The notes under the pieces: generated by a model
Told to the model about the DNA's origin: nothing
Seen by the model: the letters and a program-made list of their open reading frames with translations, nothing else
Databases searched by the model: none
Translations under genes and position numbers: made by a program
Shown: positions 16,965 to 25,179 of the stretch, piece by piece
How positions within the stretch are numbered: position 1 is the stretch's first letter
How the letters are laid out: each line of letters opens with the position of its first letter
Origin: Deltaproteobacteria bacterium
Lineage (GTDB): Bacteria > Myxococcota_A > Polyangia > DRWM01 > JAAZOP01
Assembly (NCBI GenBank): GCA_016218765.1
Contig: JACRCZ010000068.1
Span: forward strand, 1 to 64,000
Length of the DNA stretch: 64,000 nt
Reading direction: 5' to 3'

Positions 16965-18566
16965 ATGCCCGATGCGTGGATGAAGCGCGCGGCCCGACGC
17001 AGCCCCGAGCTTGCCGCCGCGATGCTCGCCCTTTTCGCGATCGCCGCCGTCTGGCTTCCCGCCGAGTTGCCCATGGTCGACCTGCCCGAGCACCGGGCGA
17101 TCGCGGCCGAGCTGACCGGTCTCCGCGCCGATCCTCCTGACCCGGCCGTCACGCCCTTCCACGCCGAGCGTGGTCCCTCCGCCCTGTACGGCGCGAGTTA
17201 CTATCGCCTCGCCGCGTGGGCCGATCGTCCCGGAGCCGTTGCGAGGCTCGAATTGAGCCTCGCGCTGATCGCCTGGGTCGCCGGTGCGCTTGCTCTTGCC
17301 CGCAGGCTGCGCGGCTCGGCGCGCCTCGCGTCCCTTGCTGCGCCGCTCTATTTCGGCCTGGCCTGGCATTGGGGATTCCTTCCCTGGCTCGTCGCCCTCC
17401 CTGCCCTTCCCTGGGTCCTCTGGGCCGCGGCGGCGCTGCGTGAGCGGCCGGCGGACGGCAAGCCGCGGTTCGGCCGATGGGCGGTCCTGCTCGGGACGCT
17501 GACCTTCGCCGCCGTCACGCACCTGGCCCTGGCCGCCGTCGCGTGGCTCGGCGTCACCGTCCTCCTGTGGCCGCGCGACCTCCGCCTTCCGGCGCTCGGC
17601 CGCTGGGCCGCTCGTACCGTGCTCGTCGCGCTTCCCGCCGCCGCTTTGGCCGCCGCCCAACTCGTCTCCGGCCGGCCCCGCGTGCCCCTCTCCGCGCGAC
17701 CGACCGAATGGCCCGCGGTGCTGGAGCGCCTTCGCGGCCTGCTCGATTGGTCCGTTCCCGGACCGCATTTCTGGCTGGGCGCCCTCTTCCTCGGACTCGT
17801 CGCAGTCCTCGCGCTGGCCGAGCTGCTCGGCACGGACCCGTCCGGGGAGACCCACGGTGGAGACGCGGTGGACTCGCGCCGGCGCCTGCGGGTGTTCGCC
17901 GGCCTGCTCGGCCTCGCCTGCCTCTTCCTTCCCCGCCAGGCCGGCGATCTGCACTTCGCCGCCGAGCGGCTCGTGGTTCCCCTGCTGCTCGTCCTGTTCG
18001 CCGCCGTGGCCGGCGTCCGTGGCGTTCGCCTCCCGCGCCTCCCTCGCTCGACGCCGACCTTCGCGTGGCTTGCCGCGGTCGCGGTCGCCGCCGGCGTGCT
18101 CGTCGCCCAGCTTTCCGCCTCGATCGGGTTCTCCGCCGAGGTGGGCAACATCGACCGCATCGCGGACCTGATTCCTCGCGGCAGCCGCGTCCTCGTCCTG
18201 CCCATCGATGTGCGGAGCGACGCGATCCTGCGCGAGGTGCCGTTCCACTTGCACACGGCCTCGCGGGTCATCGAGCGGCGCGGCGGGATCATTTCGATCC
18301 CGCCGCTGGCCAACGTGGGTCTGCCGGTCGAGCCCACCGCCGCCGGGCGCCGCGCCCTCGTCGTCCCCGAGTGGGGCCAGGGCATCCTGCGCTCGCTCCT
18401 GCAGCGCCTCGCCGAATGGGACTTCGTCCTGGTCTACGCGCGCGGCGGGTTTCCCTCCGCCGCGTTGGCGCCGCTCGCGCGGCGCGTGCGCCCCGTGCTC
18501 CCTCCGGAGCACTCCGGCGGCCCGTACGCCGGCCCGTGGTACCTGATGGAGACGACGGGCCGGTGA
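16965..18566 (+). CDS. Polytopic membrane protein of unknown function
   Basis: 533 residues with an N-terminal helix (AAAMLALFAIAAVWLPA), about eight more hydrophobic segments up to residue 390 (for example LELSLALIAWVAGALALA and WLGALFLGLVAVLALAEL), and a soluble C-terminal domain. After helix 1 comes an MVDLPEHRAIAAEL motif. It recalls the acidic first loop of GT-C fold glycosyltransferases or PMT-like proteins, but no named family is secure. ATG at 16965 is chosen over an upstream TTG because it leaves a short basic N-terminus. It is convergent with the crotonase gene (13-base gap). Candidate for a lipid-linked sugar transferase, low certainty. Confidence 0.65.
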   Translation: MPDAWMKRAARRSPELAAAMLALFAIAAVWLPAELPMVDLPEHRAIAAELTGLRADPPDPAVTPFHAERGPSALYGASYYRLAAWADRPGAVARLELSLALIAWVAGALALARRLRGSARLASLAAPLYFGLAWHWGFLPWLVALPALPWVLWAAAALRERPADGKPRFGRWAVLLGTLTFAAVTHLALAAVAWLGVTVLLWPRDLRLPALGRWAARTVLVALPAAALAAAQLVSGRPRVPLSARPTEWPAVLERLRGLLDWSVPGPHFWLGALFLGLVAVLALAELLGTDPSGETHGGDAVDSRRRLRVFAGLLGLACLFLPRQAGDLHFAAERLVVPLLLVLFAAVAGVRGVRLPRLPRSTPTFAWLAAVAVAAGVLVAQLSASIGFSAEVGNIDRIADLIPRGSRVLVLPIDVRSDAILREVPFHLHTASRVIERRGGIISIPPLANVGLPVEPTAAGRRALVVPEWGQGILRSLLQRLAEWDFVLVYARGGFPSAALAPLARRVRPVLPPEHSGGPYAGPWYLMETTGR

Positions 18567-18579
18567 TCGCCCGCGCCGC

Positions 18580-19347
18580 TCAGGCGCGGGCCGGACCCTT
18601 CCGCGTGAACTCGCGGATTCGCTCCCGCGCCTCGGCGCTCGAGAGTCGCTCGGAAATCGCCCGCAGCGCCTCGGCGGCCGCTTCCGCCGGTCCACGACCG
18701 TCGACCCGCCGGAAGAACGCCTTGGCCGCCGCGAGCGCCTCCGGCGGCGAGGAGCGCAGCAGGTCGAGCTTCGCTTCTACGGCGGGGTCGAGCCGTTCGT
18801 TCGCCACGACCTCCGAGACCAGACCCCAGGCCATCGCCGTTCGCGCATCGATCCGTTCCGCGGTCAGCGCCCACTCCCGCGTCCGTCCCCATCCGATCCG
18901 TCGTGCGACATACGGGGCGATCATCGCCGGCAGCAGTCCCACGCGCACTTCCGAGAGCCGGAACGTCGCCGTTTCGGATGCCACCGCGAGGTCCGCCACG
19001 GCGGCCAGCCCGACTCCGCCCCCCGCCGCGGGCCCGTGCACGCGGGCGAGCAGCGGCACCGCGAGCGCGTCCAGCGTCGCGTAGAACCGCGAGATCGTCT
19101 CGCACTCCGGCCGCACTGCCGTCTCGCACGCGTCCGGACCCGCCATCCATTCCAGGTTTGCCCCCGCGCAGAACGCCGTCCCCTCCCCCGCCAGCACCAC
19201 CGCCCTCGTCCCTTGCGGCAGATCCCCGACGACCGCCTCGATCCCCCGTATCATCTCCCCGTCGAACGCGTTCCGCCGCTCCGGGCGCTCCAGCGTCACC
19301 CACAGCACGTCCCCCCGCCGCTCCACCCTCACCCCGACTCCGTTCAT
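18580..19347 (-). CDS. Enoyl-CoA hydratase/isomerase family protein, LiuC (methylglutaconyl-CoA hydratase)-like
   Basis: 255-residue crotonase. The oxyanion-hole segments are AFCAGANLEWM (about 59-68) and HGPAAGGGVGLAAVADLAVA (about 104-123). The SEVRVGLLPAMI loop carries the likely catalytic Glu, and the protein has the usual C-terminal helices. CAGANLEWM and GGGVGL resemble methylglutaconyl-CoA hydratases (LiuC/AUH) more than general enoyl-CoA hydratases. In Myxococcus the LiuC reaction links leucine catabolism and an alternative route to isovaleryl-CoA with HMG-CoA. Here the gene is divergent from an HMG-CoA reductase operon, which makes a link plausible but unproved. ATG at 19347 is chosen for its AGGAG; upstream codons run into repeats. 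Confidence 0.85.
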   Translation of the reverse strand: MNGVGVRVERRGDVLWVTLERPERRNAFDGEMIRGIEAVVGDLPQGTRAVVLAGEGTAFCAGANLEWMAGPDACETAVRPECETISRFYATLDALAVPLLARVHGPAAGGGVGLAAVADLAVASETATFRLSEVRVGLLPAMIAPYVARRIGWGRTREWALTAERIDARTAMAWGLVSEVVANERLDPAVEAKLDLLRSSPPEALAAAKAFFRRVDGRGPAEAAAEALRAISERLSSAEARERIREFTRKGPARA

Positions 19348-19373
19348 TCGTCGCGCTCCTACTTCTCCCGACC

Positions 19374-19420
19374 CCCCACTCGTCCCGATCGCCCAACCCC
19401 CAACTCGTCCCGATCGCCCC
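19374..19420. repeat. CACTCGTCCCGATCGCCC short tandem repeat
   Basis: Two imperfect copies of a unit of about 22 bases containing ACTCGTCCCGATCGCCC lie in the divergent intergenic region between the crotonase and fni genes. Confidence 0.7.
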
Positions 19421-19425
19421 ACCGG

Positions 19426-19492
19426 GACCTTCCCGCACTTCCCGCACTTCCCGCACTTTCCGCACTTCCCCCCCTCCCCGCACTTCCCCCCC
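19426..19492. repeat. Decamer array (TTCCCGCACT)
   Basis: At least four TTCCCGCACT units followed by degenerate C-rich copies, in the same family as 9694-9797 and 15512-15583. The divergent promoters of the crotonase gene and the mevalonate operon must lie in or around this 231-base region. I could not assign -35/-10 boxes. Confidence 0.85.
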
Positions 19493-19578
19493 CGGCCGCG
19501 GCTGCGCTAGTCTACCCGCCTGATCGCCGCCGCGGAACGGTTCTTCGACCGCGACACCGCGGGCGGGAGGTCTTCGGG

Positions 19579-20607
19579 ATGCAGCCGACACGACGCCGCA
19601 AGGACGAGCACATCGAGATTTGCCTTACTCGGCCGGTGGGATCCTCCGTGTCGACCGGTCTGGACGCCGTGCGCTTCGAGCATCTCGCGTTGCCGGAGAT
19701 CGACCTCGACGACGTCGACCTCGACACCACGGTGCTCGGCCAGCGGCTGCGTGCGCCGCTCCTTCTGGGCGCGATGACGGGCGGGTCGACCCGCGCGCGG
19801 CGCATCAACGAGCGTCTCGCGCGGGCTGCCGAGCGTCTTGGTCTGGGCATGGCGCTCGGTTCGCAGCGCGCGATGATCGAGGACCCGAGGCAGACCGGTT
19901 CCTTCCGGGTGCGGGACGCGGCGCCGGAGCTGCCGCTGCTGGTGGGGAACATCGGGGCCGTGCAGCTCCGCAAGGGCGTGGCGCCGGAGACGCTGCGGCA
20001 GGCCGTCCGCGATGCCGGCGCCGACGCGCTTGCGTTCCACGTGAACCCGCTGCAGGAGGCGCTGCAACCGGAGGGCGACACCTGTTTCCGCGGCCTGGAG
20101 CGGCTGTTGCGCGAGGCCATCCCGCGGGTCGGCGTTCCGTGCATCGTGAAGGAGGTCGGCGCCGGAATTTCGCCGGCCACGGCGCGCCGGCTGGCCGCCC
20201 TCCCCTTGGCGGGCGTGGAGGCGGCCGGGGTCGGCGGGACGTCGTGGGCGCGCGTCGAGGCGCACCGCGCGGGTGGTGCACCGGCGGCGGTCGCCGGCGA
20301 GCGTTTGGCGGGCTGGGGCGTTCCGACCGCCGAGTCCATCGTCGCCTGCCGCCGAGCCTTCGGCCGTCGTCTCGTCGTCGGCTCGGGCGGGATCCGGACG
20401 GGGCGCGACGTCGCCGCCGCCATCGCGCTCGGCGCGGACGCGTGCGCTCTCGCCGGGCCGCTGCTCGGTCCCGCGCAGGACTCCGAGGCGGCGGTCGTTC
20501 GGGCGCTGGAGGCGATCCTGCTCGAGCTGCGGGTCGTGATGTTCTGCACGGGCTGCCGGCGGCCGGTGGAGCTGCGGCGCGCCGCGGCGCGGGCCGGCCG
20601 ATCATGA
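19579..20607 (+). CDS. fni: Type 2 isopentenyl-diphosphate isomerase (FMN-dependent)
   Basis: 342 residues. Interconverts isopentenyl and dimethylallyl diphosphate using FMN and reduced flavin. Type-2 features are the N-terminal RRKDEHI (substrate-binding Arg/Lys), LLLGAMTGGS, LGMALGSQR, VGNIGAVQL, HVNPLQEALQPEGD, CIVKEVGAGIS, GVGGTSWARVE and the phosphate-binding SGGIRTGRD. ATG has GGGAGG upstream. The stop overlaps the next gene's ATG (ATGA), making this the first gene of a tightly coupled isoprenoid operon. Confidence 0.95.
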   Translation: MQPTRRRKDEHIEICLTRPVGSSVSTGLDAVRFEHLALPEIDLDDVDLDTTVLGQRLRAPLLLGAMTGGSTRARRINERLARAAERLGLGMALGSQRAMIEDPRQTGSFRVRDAAPELPLLVGNIGAVQLRKGVAPETLRQAVRDAGADALAFHVNPLQEALQPEGDTCFRGLERLLREAIPRVGVPCIVKEVGAGISPATARRLAALPLAGVEAAGVGGTSWARVEAHRAGGAPAAVAGERLAGWGVPTAESIVACRRAFGRRLVVGSGGIRTGRDVAAAIALGADACALAGPLLGPAQDSEAAVVRALEAILLELRVVMFCTGCRRPVELRRAAARAGRS

Positions 20608-21806
20608 CCGGCGACTCGAGCCGGCCGGGTGGGGCGGACGTTCCGGTCGTCGAGTCCCTGCGGGGGCTGTCGCCCGCCGAGCGGCTCCGGCGCGTCGCGG
20701 CCGGGAGGGGGTTGTCGGCGGCGGAGTGTGCGGCGTTGGCCGCCGGGGGACTTGGCATCGACGACGCCGACCGTCTGATCGAGAACGTCGTCGGTCTGCA
20801 CGCGCTGCCGCTGGGCGTGGCGCTCCATCTCGTCGTCAACGGCCGCCGGCGGCTGGTGCCGATGGCGATCGAGGAGCCGAGCGTGGTTGCCGGGCTCTCC
20901 AACGCCGCCAAGATGCTCGCTGCGGGCGGCGGTGTGGAGTCGACCGCTTCCGCGCCGCTGATGATCTCGCAGGTCCAGCTGATGGACGTCCCGGATCCCG
21001 AGGCCGCGGCGCGCGTGGTGCTCGACGCGCGGGTCGCGCTGCTGGCGGCGTGCGACGCCGCCGACCCTGCGCTGGTGGGTGCCGGCGGTGGTGCGCGCGA
21101 CGTGCAGGTCCGGCGGCTCGATCCTGCCGGTCCCGGCGACCCGCTGGGCCCGATGCTCGTCGTGCACCTCGTTGTCGACGTGCGGGAGGCGATGGGCGCC
21201 AACGCGGTGAACACGATGGCCGAGCGCGTCGCGCCCGAGCTGGAGCGTCTGACGGGCGGTCGGGCGTGCCTGCGCATCCTCACGAACCTTGCGGATCGGC
21301 GCACCGTGGCCGCCCGCGGCCGGGTACCGTTGGGGGCGCTGGCCCGCGGCGGGTTCGCGGGCGAGGACGTCGCGCGGGGCATCGAGGCGGCGTCCGTGTT
21401 CGCGGAGCGCGATCCGTACCGGGCCGCGACGCACAACAAGGGCATTTTCAACGGCATCGACGCGTTGCTTCTGGCGACGGGCCAGGACTGGCGCGCGGTC
21501 GAGGCGGGGGGCCATGCGTTCGCCGCGCGCGGGGGCCGCTACGGACCGCTCAGCGTGTGGCGGGTGCGCGCCGGGATGCTGGAGGGCGAGCTGACGATGC
21601 CGATGGCCGTGGGTCTCATCGGGGGCGCCGTGCGCGCCCACGCGGGCGTCCGCGCCGCGCTCGGGATCCTCGGCGCGGCGGGCGCCGCGGATCTGGCCGA
21701 GGTTGCCGCGGCCGTCGGTTTGGCCCAGAACCTCGCCGCGTTGCGCGCGCTGGCCTCCGAGGGCATCCAGGCGGGGCACATGAGGCTCCACCGGAGGAAG
21801 GGATGA
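20604..21806 (+). CDS. mvaA: Hydroxymethylglutaryl-CoA reductase, class II type
   Basis: 400 residues. Reduces HMG-CoA to mevalonate (or the reverse) with NAD(P)H in the cytosol. It belongs to the bacterial class II form by length and motifs. Catalytic Glu is in PMAIEEPSVVAG (about 90-91), Lys279 in THNKGIFNGID, Asp295 in ATGQDW and His392 in QAGHMRLH; the spacing of Lys, Asp and His matches Pseudomonas mevalonii HMGR. ATGA overlaps occur at both ends with fni and the mevalonate kinase gene. Context argues for a biosynthetic role although the class was named degradative. Confidence 0.95.
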   Translation: MTGDSSRPGGADVPVVESLRGLSPAERLRRVAAGRGLSAAECAALAAGGLGIDDADRLIENVVGLHALPLGVALHLVVNGRRRLVPMAIEEPSVVAGLSNAAKMLAAGGGVESTASAPLMISQVQLMDVPDPEAAARVVLDARVALLAACDAADPALVGAGGGARDVQVRRLDPAGPGDPLGPMLVVHLVVDVREAMGANAVNTMAERVAPELERLTGGRACLRILTNLADRRTVAARGRVPLGALARGGFAGEDVARGIEAASVFAERDPYRAATHNKGIFNGIDALLLATGQDWRAVEAGGHAFAARGGRYGPLSVWRVRAGMLEGELTMPMAVGLIGGAVRAHAGVRAALGILGAAGAADLAEVAAAVGLAQNLAALRALASEGIQAGHMRLHRRKG

Positions 21807-22693
21807 CGGCGGGGCGCGGCCGTGCGACGGGCAAGGTGATCCTCGCCGGCGAGCATTTCGTGGTCTACGGCGCTCCGGCGATCGCGGTGCCGCTCCCGGC
21901 GGTCGCGCTGGAGGTGGAGATCCGGGGACCGGGCGGGGGTCCTGCGCCGGGCGGGCACGTCGCCGCCTGCGCGCGGATCATGCATGAGCGCTGGGGCGGG
22001 CCGGACCCGGCCGGGCTATCGATCGCCGTTCGTTCGGAGATCCCCGTAGCCGCCGGTCTCGGCTCCAGCGCGGCGCTGTCGGTGGCGCTGGCGCGCGCGT
22101 GGGCCGGGCTGGTCGGCCGCGCGGCCGGCGAGGGGGAGCTGCGCGAGGGGTCGCTGGCGTGCGAGCGTCTGGCGCACGGCGCTCCGAGCGGGATCGACAC
22201 CGAGGTCGCGGTGACGGGTCGCGCGGTCCGCTTCGTGCGCGGCGAGGCGCCGCGCCCGCAGGCCGTCGCGGCGGGGATCGGCCTGGTCGTCATCGACACG
22301 GGAATGCCGGCTTCCACGCGGGAGATGGTCGAGGCCGTGGCGCGGGGGCGGGCGGAGGCTCCGGTGCGGTTCGAGCGGCTGTTGGCCGAGGCGTCGGAGC
22401 GTGCGGACGAGGTTGCGGACGCGCTTGCCGCGGGCGACGTCGCGCGGCTGGGCGGGGCGCTGGACGGTGCGCAGCCGTTGTTGGCCGCGGTCGGGGTGTC
22501 GACGCCGGAGATCGAGCGCGCGGTCGCGGCCGCGCGCGCCGCGGGGGCGGCGGGCGCGAAGCTGACCGGGAAGGGCGGGGGAGGAACGGTGATTGCGGCG
22601 TGCCGCGAGTCCGACGCGGCGGCGCTGGCGGAGCGGCTGCGCGGCGCCGGCTGGGCGGTGGTCGCGGCGGGACGGATCGCGCCCGCGGCCTGA
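21803..22693 (+). CDS. Mevalonate kinase (GHMP family)
   Basis: 296 residues. Phosphorylates mevalonate at C5 with ATP. GHMP motifs: KVILAGEHFVVYGAPAIAVP (about 11-30), the ATP loop PVAAGLGSSAALS (81-93), GAPSGIDTEVA with probable catalytic Asp132, and the C-terminal KLTGKGGGGTVIA. The GEHxVVYG start favours mevalonate kinase over phosphomevalonate kinase. GGAGGAAGG directly precedes the overlapping ATGA start. Phosphomevalonate kinase, diphosphomevalonate decarboxylase and HMG-CoA synthase are not in the window, so the rest of the pathway must be encoded elsewhere. Confidence 0.92.
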   Translation: MTAGRGRATGKVILAGEHFVVYGAPAIAVPLPAVALEVEIRGPGGGPAPGGHVAACARIMHERWGGPDPAGLSIAVRSEIPVAAGLGSSAALSVALARAWAGLVGRAAGEGELREGSLACERLAHGAPSGIDTEVAVTGRAVRFVRGEAPRPQAVAAGIGLVVIDTGMPASTREMVEAVARGRAEAPVRFERLLAEASERADEVADALAAGDVARLGGALDGAQPLLAAVGVSTPEIERAVAAARAAGAAGAKLTGKGGGGTVIAACRESDAAALAERLRGAGWAVVAAGRIAPAA

Positions 22694-22721
22694 CCACCCG
22701 CCGGTGCATGGGGAGGTGGCG

Positions 22722-23756
22722 ATGGACGTGCTGGCGGAGCTGGAGCGGTGCAAGTGCGAGCGGTGGGCCGGCGTGGAGCGGCTGATCCGCGAGACGGTCG
22801 AGGCGTGGTCGCCCGCGGGGTCGCTCCTGGTCGAGATGTGCGCCTACCATCTGGAGACGGGCGGCAAGCGCCTGCGCGCGATGATCCCGCTGCTCACGGC
22901 CGAGGCGCTGGAGTCGGATCCCGACCGGCTGGTGCCCTTCGCGGCGGCCTGCGAGATGCTGCACAACGCGACGCTGGTGCACGACGACCTCCAGGACGGC
23001 GACGCGACGCGGCGCGGCCGGCCGACGGTGTGGAAGCGCTGGTCGGAGGCCCAGGCGATCAACCTGGGCGACGCGATGTTCTACTACACGCTCGCGCTGC
23101 TGGACCGGCTGCCCCACGCGGCCGAGCAGCGCCTTGCGACGGCGGACCTGGTCCTCCGCGGCACGCTGCGGGTGATCGATGGGCAGGCGCGCGAGTTCCA
23201 GCTCAAGGACGATCCCGCGCCGACGGTCGAGAAGTACGTTGCGGTCATCGAGGGCAAGACGGCCGGCCTGTTCGAGATCCCGCTTGTCGGGGCGGCCCGT
23301 CTCGCGGGCGCGCCGGCCGCCGTGGTCGCCGCGGTCGAGGAGGCCGCGCGGCACCTCGGGGTCGTCTTCCAGATCCAGGACGACCTCCTCGATCTGTACG
23401 GCGAGAAGGGCCGCGGCATGCGCGGCAGCGACATCGCCGAGGGCAAGATCTCCGTCCTCGTCGCGCACGCCCTGGGACACTGCGCTCCCGCGGAAGCGAT
23501 GCGCCTTCGCGAGCTGCTGGCCAAGCCGCGCCCGGAGACCACGGCCGCCGACGTCGACGAGGCCGACGCGCTGTTCCGCTCGTGCGGTGCCGCCCGCTAC
23601 GCCGTCTCCGAGATCGAGCGGCGGGAGAAGATCGTGGCGGGGCATCCGGGGCTGCGCGCCGTTCCCCGCCTCCACGGACTCTTGACCGGGTTGGGCGAGG
23701 CCTTCCTCGAGCCGATCCGCCCGCTGGTGCGCGAGCTCGGAGGGGGGGAAGATTGA
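22722..23756 (+). CDS. Polyprenyl diphosphate synthase (geranylgeranyl/farnesyl type)
   Basis: 344 residues. Condenses isopentenyl diphosphate with allylic primers to make C15-C20 or longer prenyl diphosphates. The first aspartate motif is DDLQD (88-92) in LVHDDLQDGDATRRG and the second is DDLLD in FQIQDDLLDLYGEKG. The substrate-binding GGKRLR lies at 47-52. ATG at 22722 follows GGGAGG. It is 28 bases downstream of mevalonate kinase and completes the operon, so products probably feed carotenoid, quinone or cell-wall lipid carrier synthesis. Chain length cannot be decided from the motifs. The gene ends in a G-rich run that merges into a repeat array. Confidence 0.93.
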   Translation: MDVLAELERCKCERWAGVERLIRETVEAWSPAGSLLVEMCAYHLETGGKRLRAMIPLLTAEALESDPDRLVPFAAACEMLHNATLVHDDLQDGDATRRGRPTVWKRWSEAQAINLGDAMFYYTLALLDRLPHAAEQRLATADLVLRGTLRVIDGQAREFQLKDDPAPTVEKYVAVIEGKTAGLFEIPLVGAARLAGAPAAVVAAVEEAARHLGVVFQIQDDLLDLYGEKGRGMRGSDIAEGKISVLVAHALGHCAPAEAMRLRELLAKPRPETTAADVDEADALFRSCGAARYAVSEIERREKIVAGHPGLRAVPRLHGLLTGLGEAFLEPIRPLVRELGGGED

Positions 23757-23960
23757 AACCACAGATGAACACAGATGGACACAGATGGGGCACAGGGTCG
23801 GGAGGGGGAAATTGAAACCACCGATGGACACCGATGGACACAGATAGGGGAAAGGGTCGGGAAGGGGGGGAAGACTGAAACCACCGATGGACACAGATGG
23901 ACACAGATAAGGCACAGGGTCGGGAGGGGGGAATTGAGACCACCGAAGAGCACCGATGAA
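23753..23960 (+). repeat. Four-copy ACAGATGGACAC tandem array
   Basis: Four units start at 23753, 23812, 23875 and 23934, with spacings of 59, 63 and 59 bases. Each opens with (T/C)TGARACCAC, then GATGRACAC-type steps, then a G-rich tract (GGTCGGGAGGGGG). It is the longest copy number of the family seen at 142-262 and 16843-16875. The last, diverged unit provides the start and Shine-Dalgarno of the dam gene. Confidence 0.9.
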
Positions 23961-24758
23961 CCTCGCCCGTTCCTGAAGTGGGCGGGGGGCAAGGGGCAGC
24001 TCCTGGAGCAGTACGGGCCGCTGTTTCCCCGGCGTTTCGGGCGCTACCACGAGCCGTTCGTCGGCGGCGGCGCCGTGTTCTTCCACCTCCGCCCGCCCCG
24101 CGCGACGCTTTCGGACGACAACGGCGAGCTGGTCGATTGCCTGATCGCGGTCCGCGACGACCTTCCGGCCGTGATCGATGCCCTGGGCCGACACGTTTAC
24201 GACAAGGATCACTACTACGCGGTCCGGGCGCTGAGCCCTGACGAGCTACCACTCGCCGAGCGGGCGGCGCGGACGATCTACCTGAACCGGACGTGCTTCA
24301 ACGGCCTGTACCGGGTCAACTCCAAGGGCGGGTTCAACGTGCCGTTCGGGCGCTACAGCAATCCCACGATCTGTGATGCCCCGAACCTGCGCGCCTGTTC
24401 TCGCGCGCTGAAGCGGGCGCGCATCGAGCGGGCGCCGTTCCCCGCCGTCCTCGACCGCGCGCGCCGCGGGGACTTCGTCTACTTCGATCCGCCCTATCAC
24501 CCGCTCTCGAAGACGGCATACTTCACGGCCTACGCCAAGGGCGGCTTCCGCGAGGAAGACCAGCGGGAGCTGGCGCGCGTTTACTCCGAGCTGGACCGCC
24601 GCGGTGTCCTCGTCATGCTGTCCAACTCCGACACCCCTCTCGTCCGCGACATCTACCGCGGCTTCCGCATCGTGCGCGTCCAGGCGACCCGCGCGATCAA
24701 CTCCAAGGCGGCGCGGCGCGGCGCGATCACCGAGCTGGTCGTCCTCAACTACAGGTGA
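23934..24758 (+). CDS. dam: DNA adenine methyltransferase, D12 class (Dam-like)
   Basis: 274 residues. Transfers a methyl group from S-adenosylmethionine to N6 of adenine, probably in GATC. Motif I FLKWAGGKGQLL lies near the N-terminus, GAVFFHLRP and LSDDNGELV follow, the family-typical YLNRTCFNGLYRVNSKGGFNVPFG is in the middle, and the catalytic DPPY is in FVYFDPPYHPLS. The start is probably TTG at 23934, inside the fourth repeat unit, because GGGAGGGGGG lies just upstream and the preceding codons are only repeat translation. An ATG at 23775 would add 53 repeat-encoded residues. No restriction endonuclease is adjacent, so it looks like an orphan methylase. Confidence 0.93.
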   Translation: MRPPKSTDEPRPFLKWAGGKGQLLEQYGPLFPRRFGRYHEPFVGGGAVFFHLRPPRATLSDDNGELVDCLIAVRDDLPAVIDALGRHVYDKDHYYAVRALSPDELPLAERAARTIYLNRTCFNGLYRVNSKGGFNVPFGRYSNPTICDAPNLRACSRALKRARIERAPFPAVLDRARRGDFVYFDPPYHPLSKTAYFTAYAKGGFREEDQRELARVYSELDRRGVLVMLSNSDTPLVRDIYRGFRIVRVQATRAINSKAARRGAITELVVLNYR

Positions 24759-24761
24759 GGG

Positions 24762-25112
24762 TCACGATGCCAGGGGTTGGGCCTGCGGCCGAACGACCCC
24801 GTCCTCGAACCGCAGGAACGCGATGCCGACGCCCATCACGTCCACCGATTCCCCCAGCATCATCGTCGGATGGCACTCGTGGTGTTTCACCACCCCCACG
24901 GCGGTCAGCTCCACGTCGCTGCCGGGGTAGATGAACACGATCCGCACCACGGCGCCCAGCTCGTACGGCGGGTCGGCATCGATGAAGATCCCCGAGTCGG
25001 AGATGTTCCGCGCCAGGTGCCGCCGGATCGCGTCTCCGCACTCGACCAGCACCGGAAACGAGAACGGACTCCTCGGCTCGCGCAGGCGAAACGGAAAAGC
25101 GGATCCAGGCAT
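24762..25112 (-). CDS. PilZ domain protein
   Basis: 116 residues consisting of a single PilZ domain, a c-di-GMP receptor fold. RLREPRSPFSFPVLVE supplies the Arg-x-x-x-Arg-type N-terminal loop, ARNISDSGIFID supplies the [D/N]-x-S-x-x-G motif, and VDVMGVGIAFLRF is the closing strand. This is like the short PilZ proteins common in Myxococcota. The ATG has a near-perfect Shine-Dalgarno (GGAGGTGAT). It is convergent with dam. Whether it still binds c-di-GMP depends on the Arg spacing, which is not ideal. Confidence 0.82.
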   Translation of the reverse strand: MPGSAFPFRLREPRSPFSFPVLVECGDAIRRHLARNISDSGIFIDADPPYELGAVVRIVFIYPGSDVELTAVGVVKHHECHPTMMLGESVDVMGVGIAFLRFEDGVVRPQAQPLAS

Positions 25113-25179
25113 CGATCACCTCCGTGTACGTTCCTGTAGGGGATAGTACTACATGAGGGTGTGCCTGGGCCAATTCGCG

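Noticed and set aside
23753-23960. CRISPR-like array
   Set aside because: Units of about 60 bases are repeated through their whole length without unique spacers, and no cas genes are present.
23934-24758. Restriction-modification system
   Set aside because: No endonuclease or specificity gene flanks the Dam-like methylase; neighbours are a prenyl synthase and a PilZ protein.
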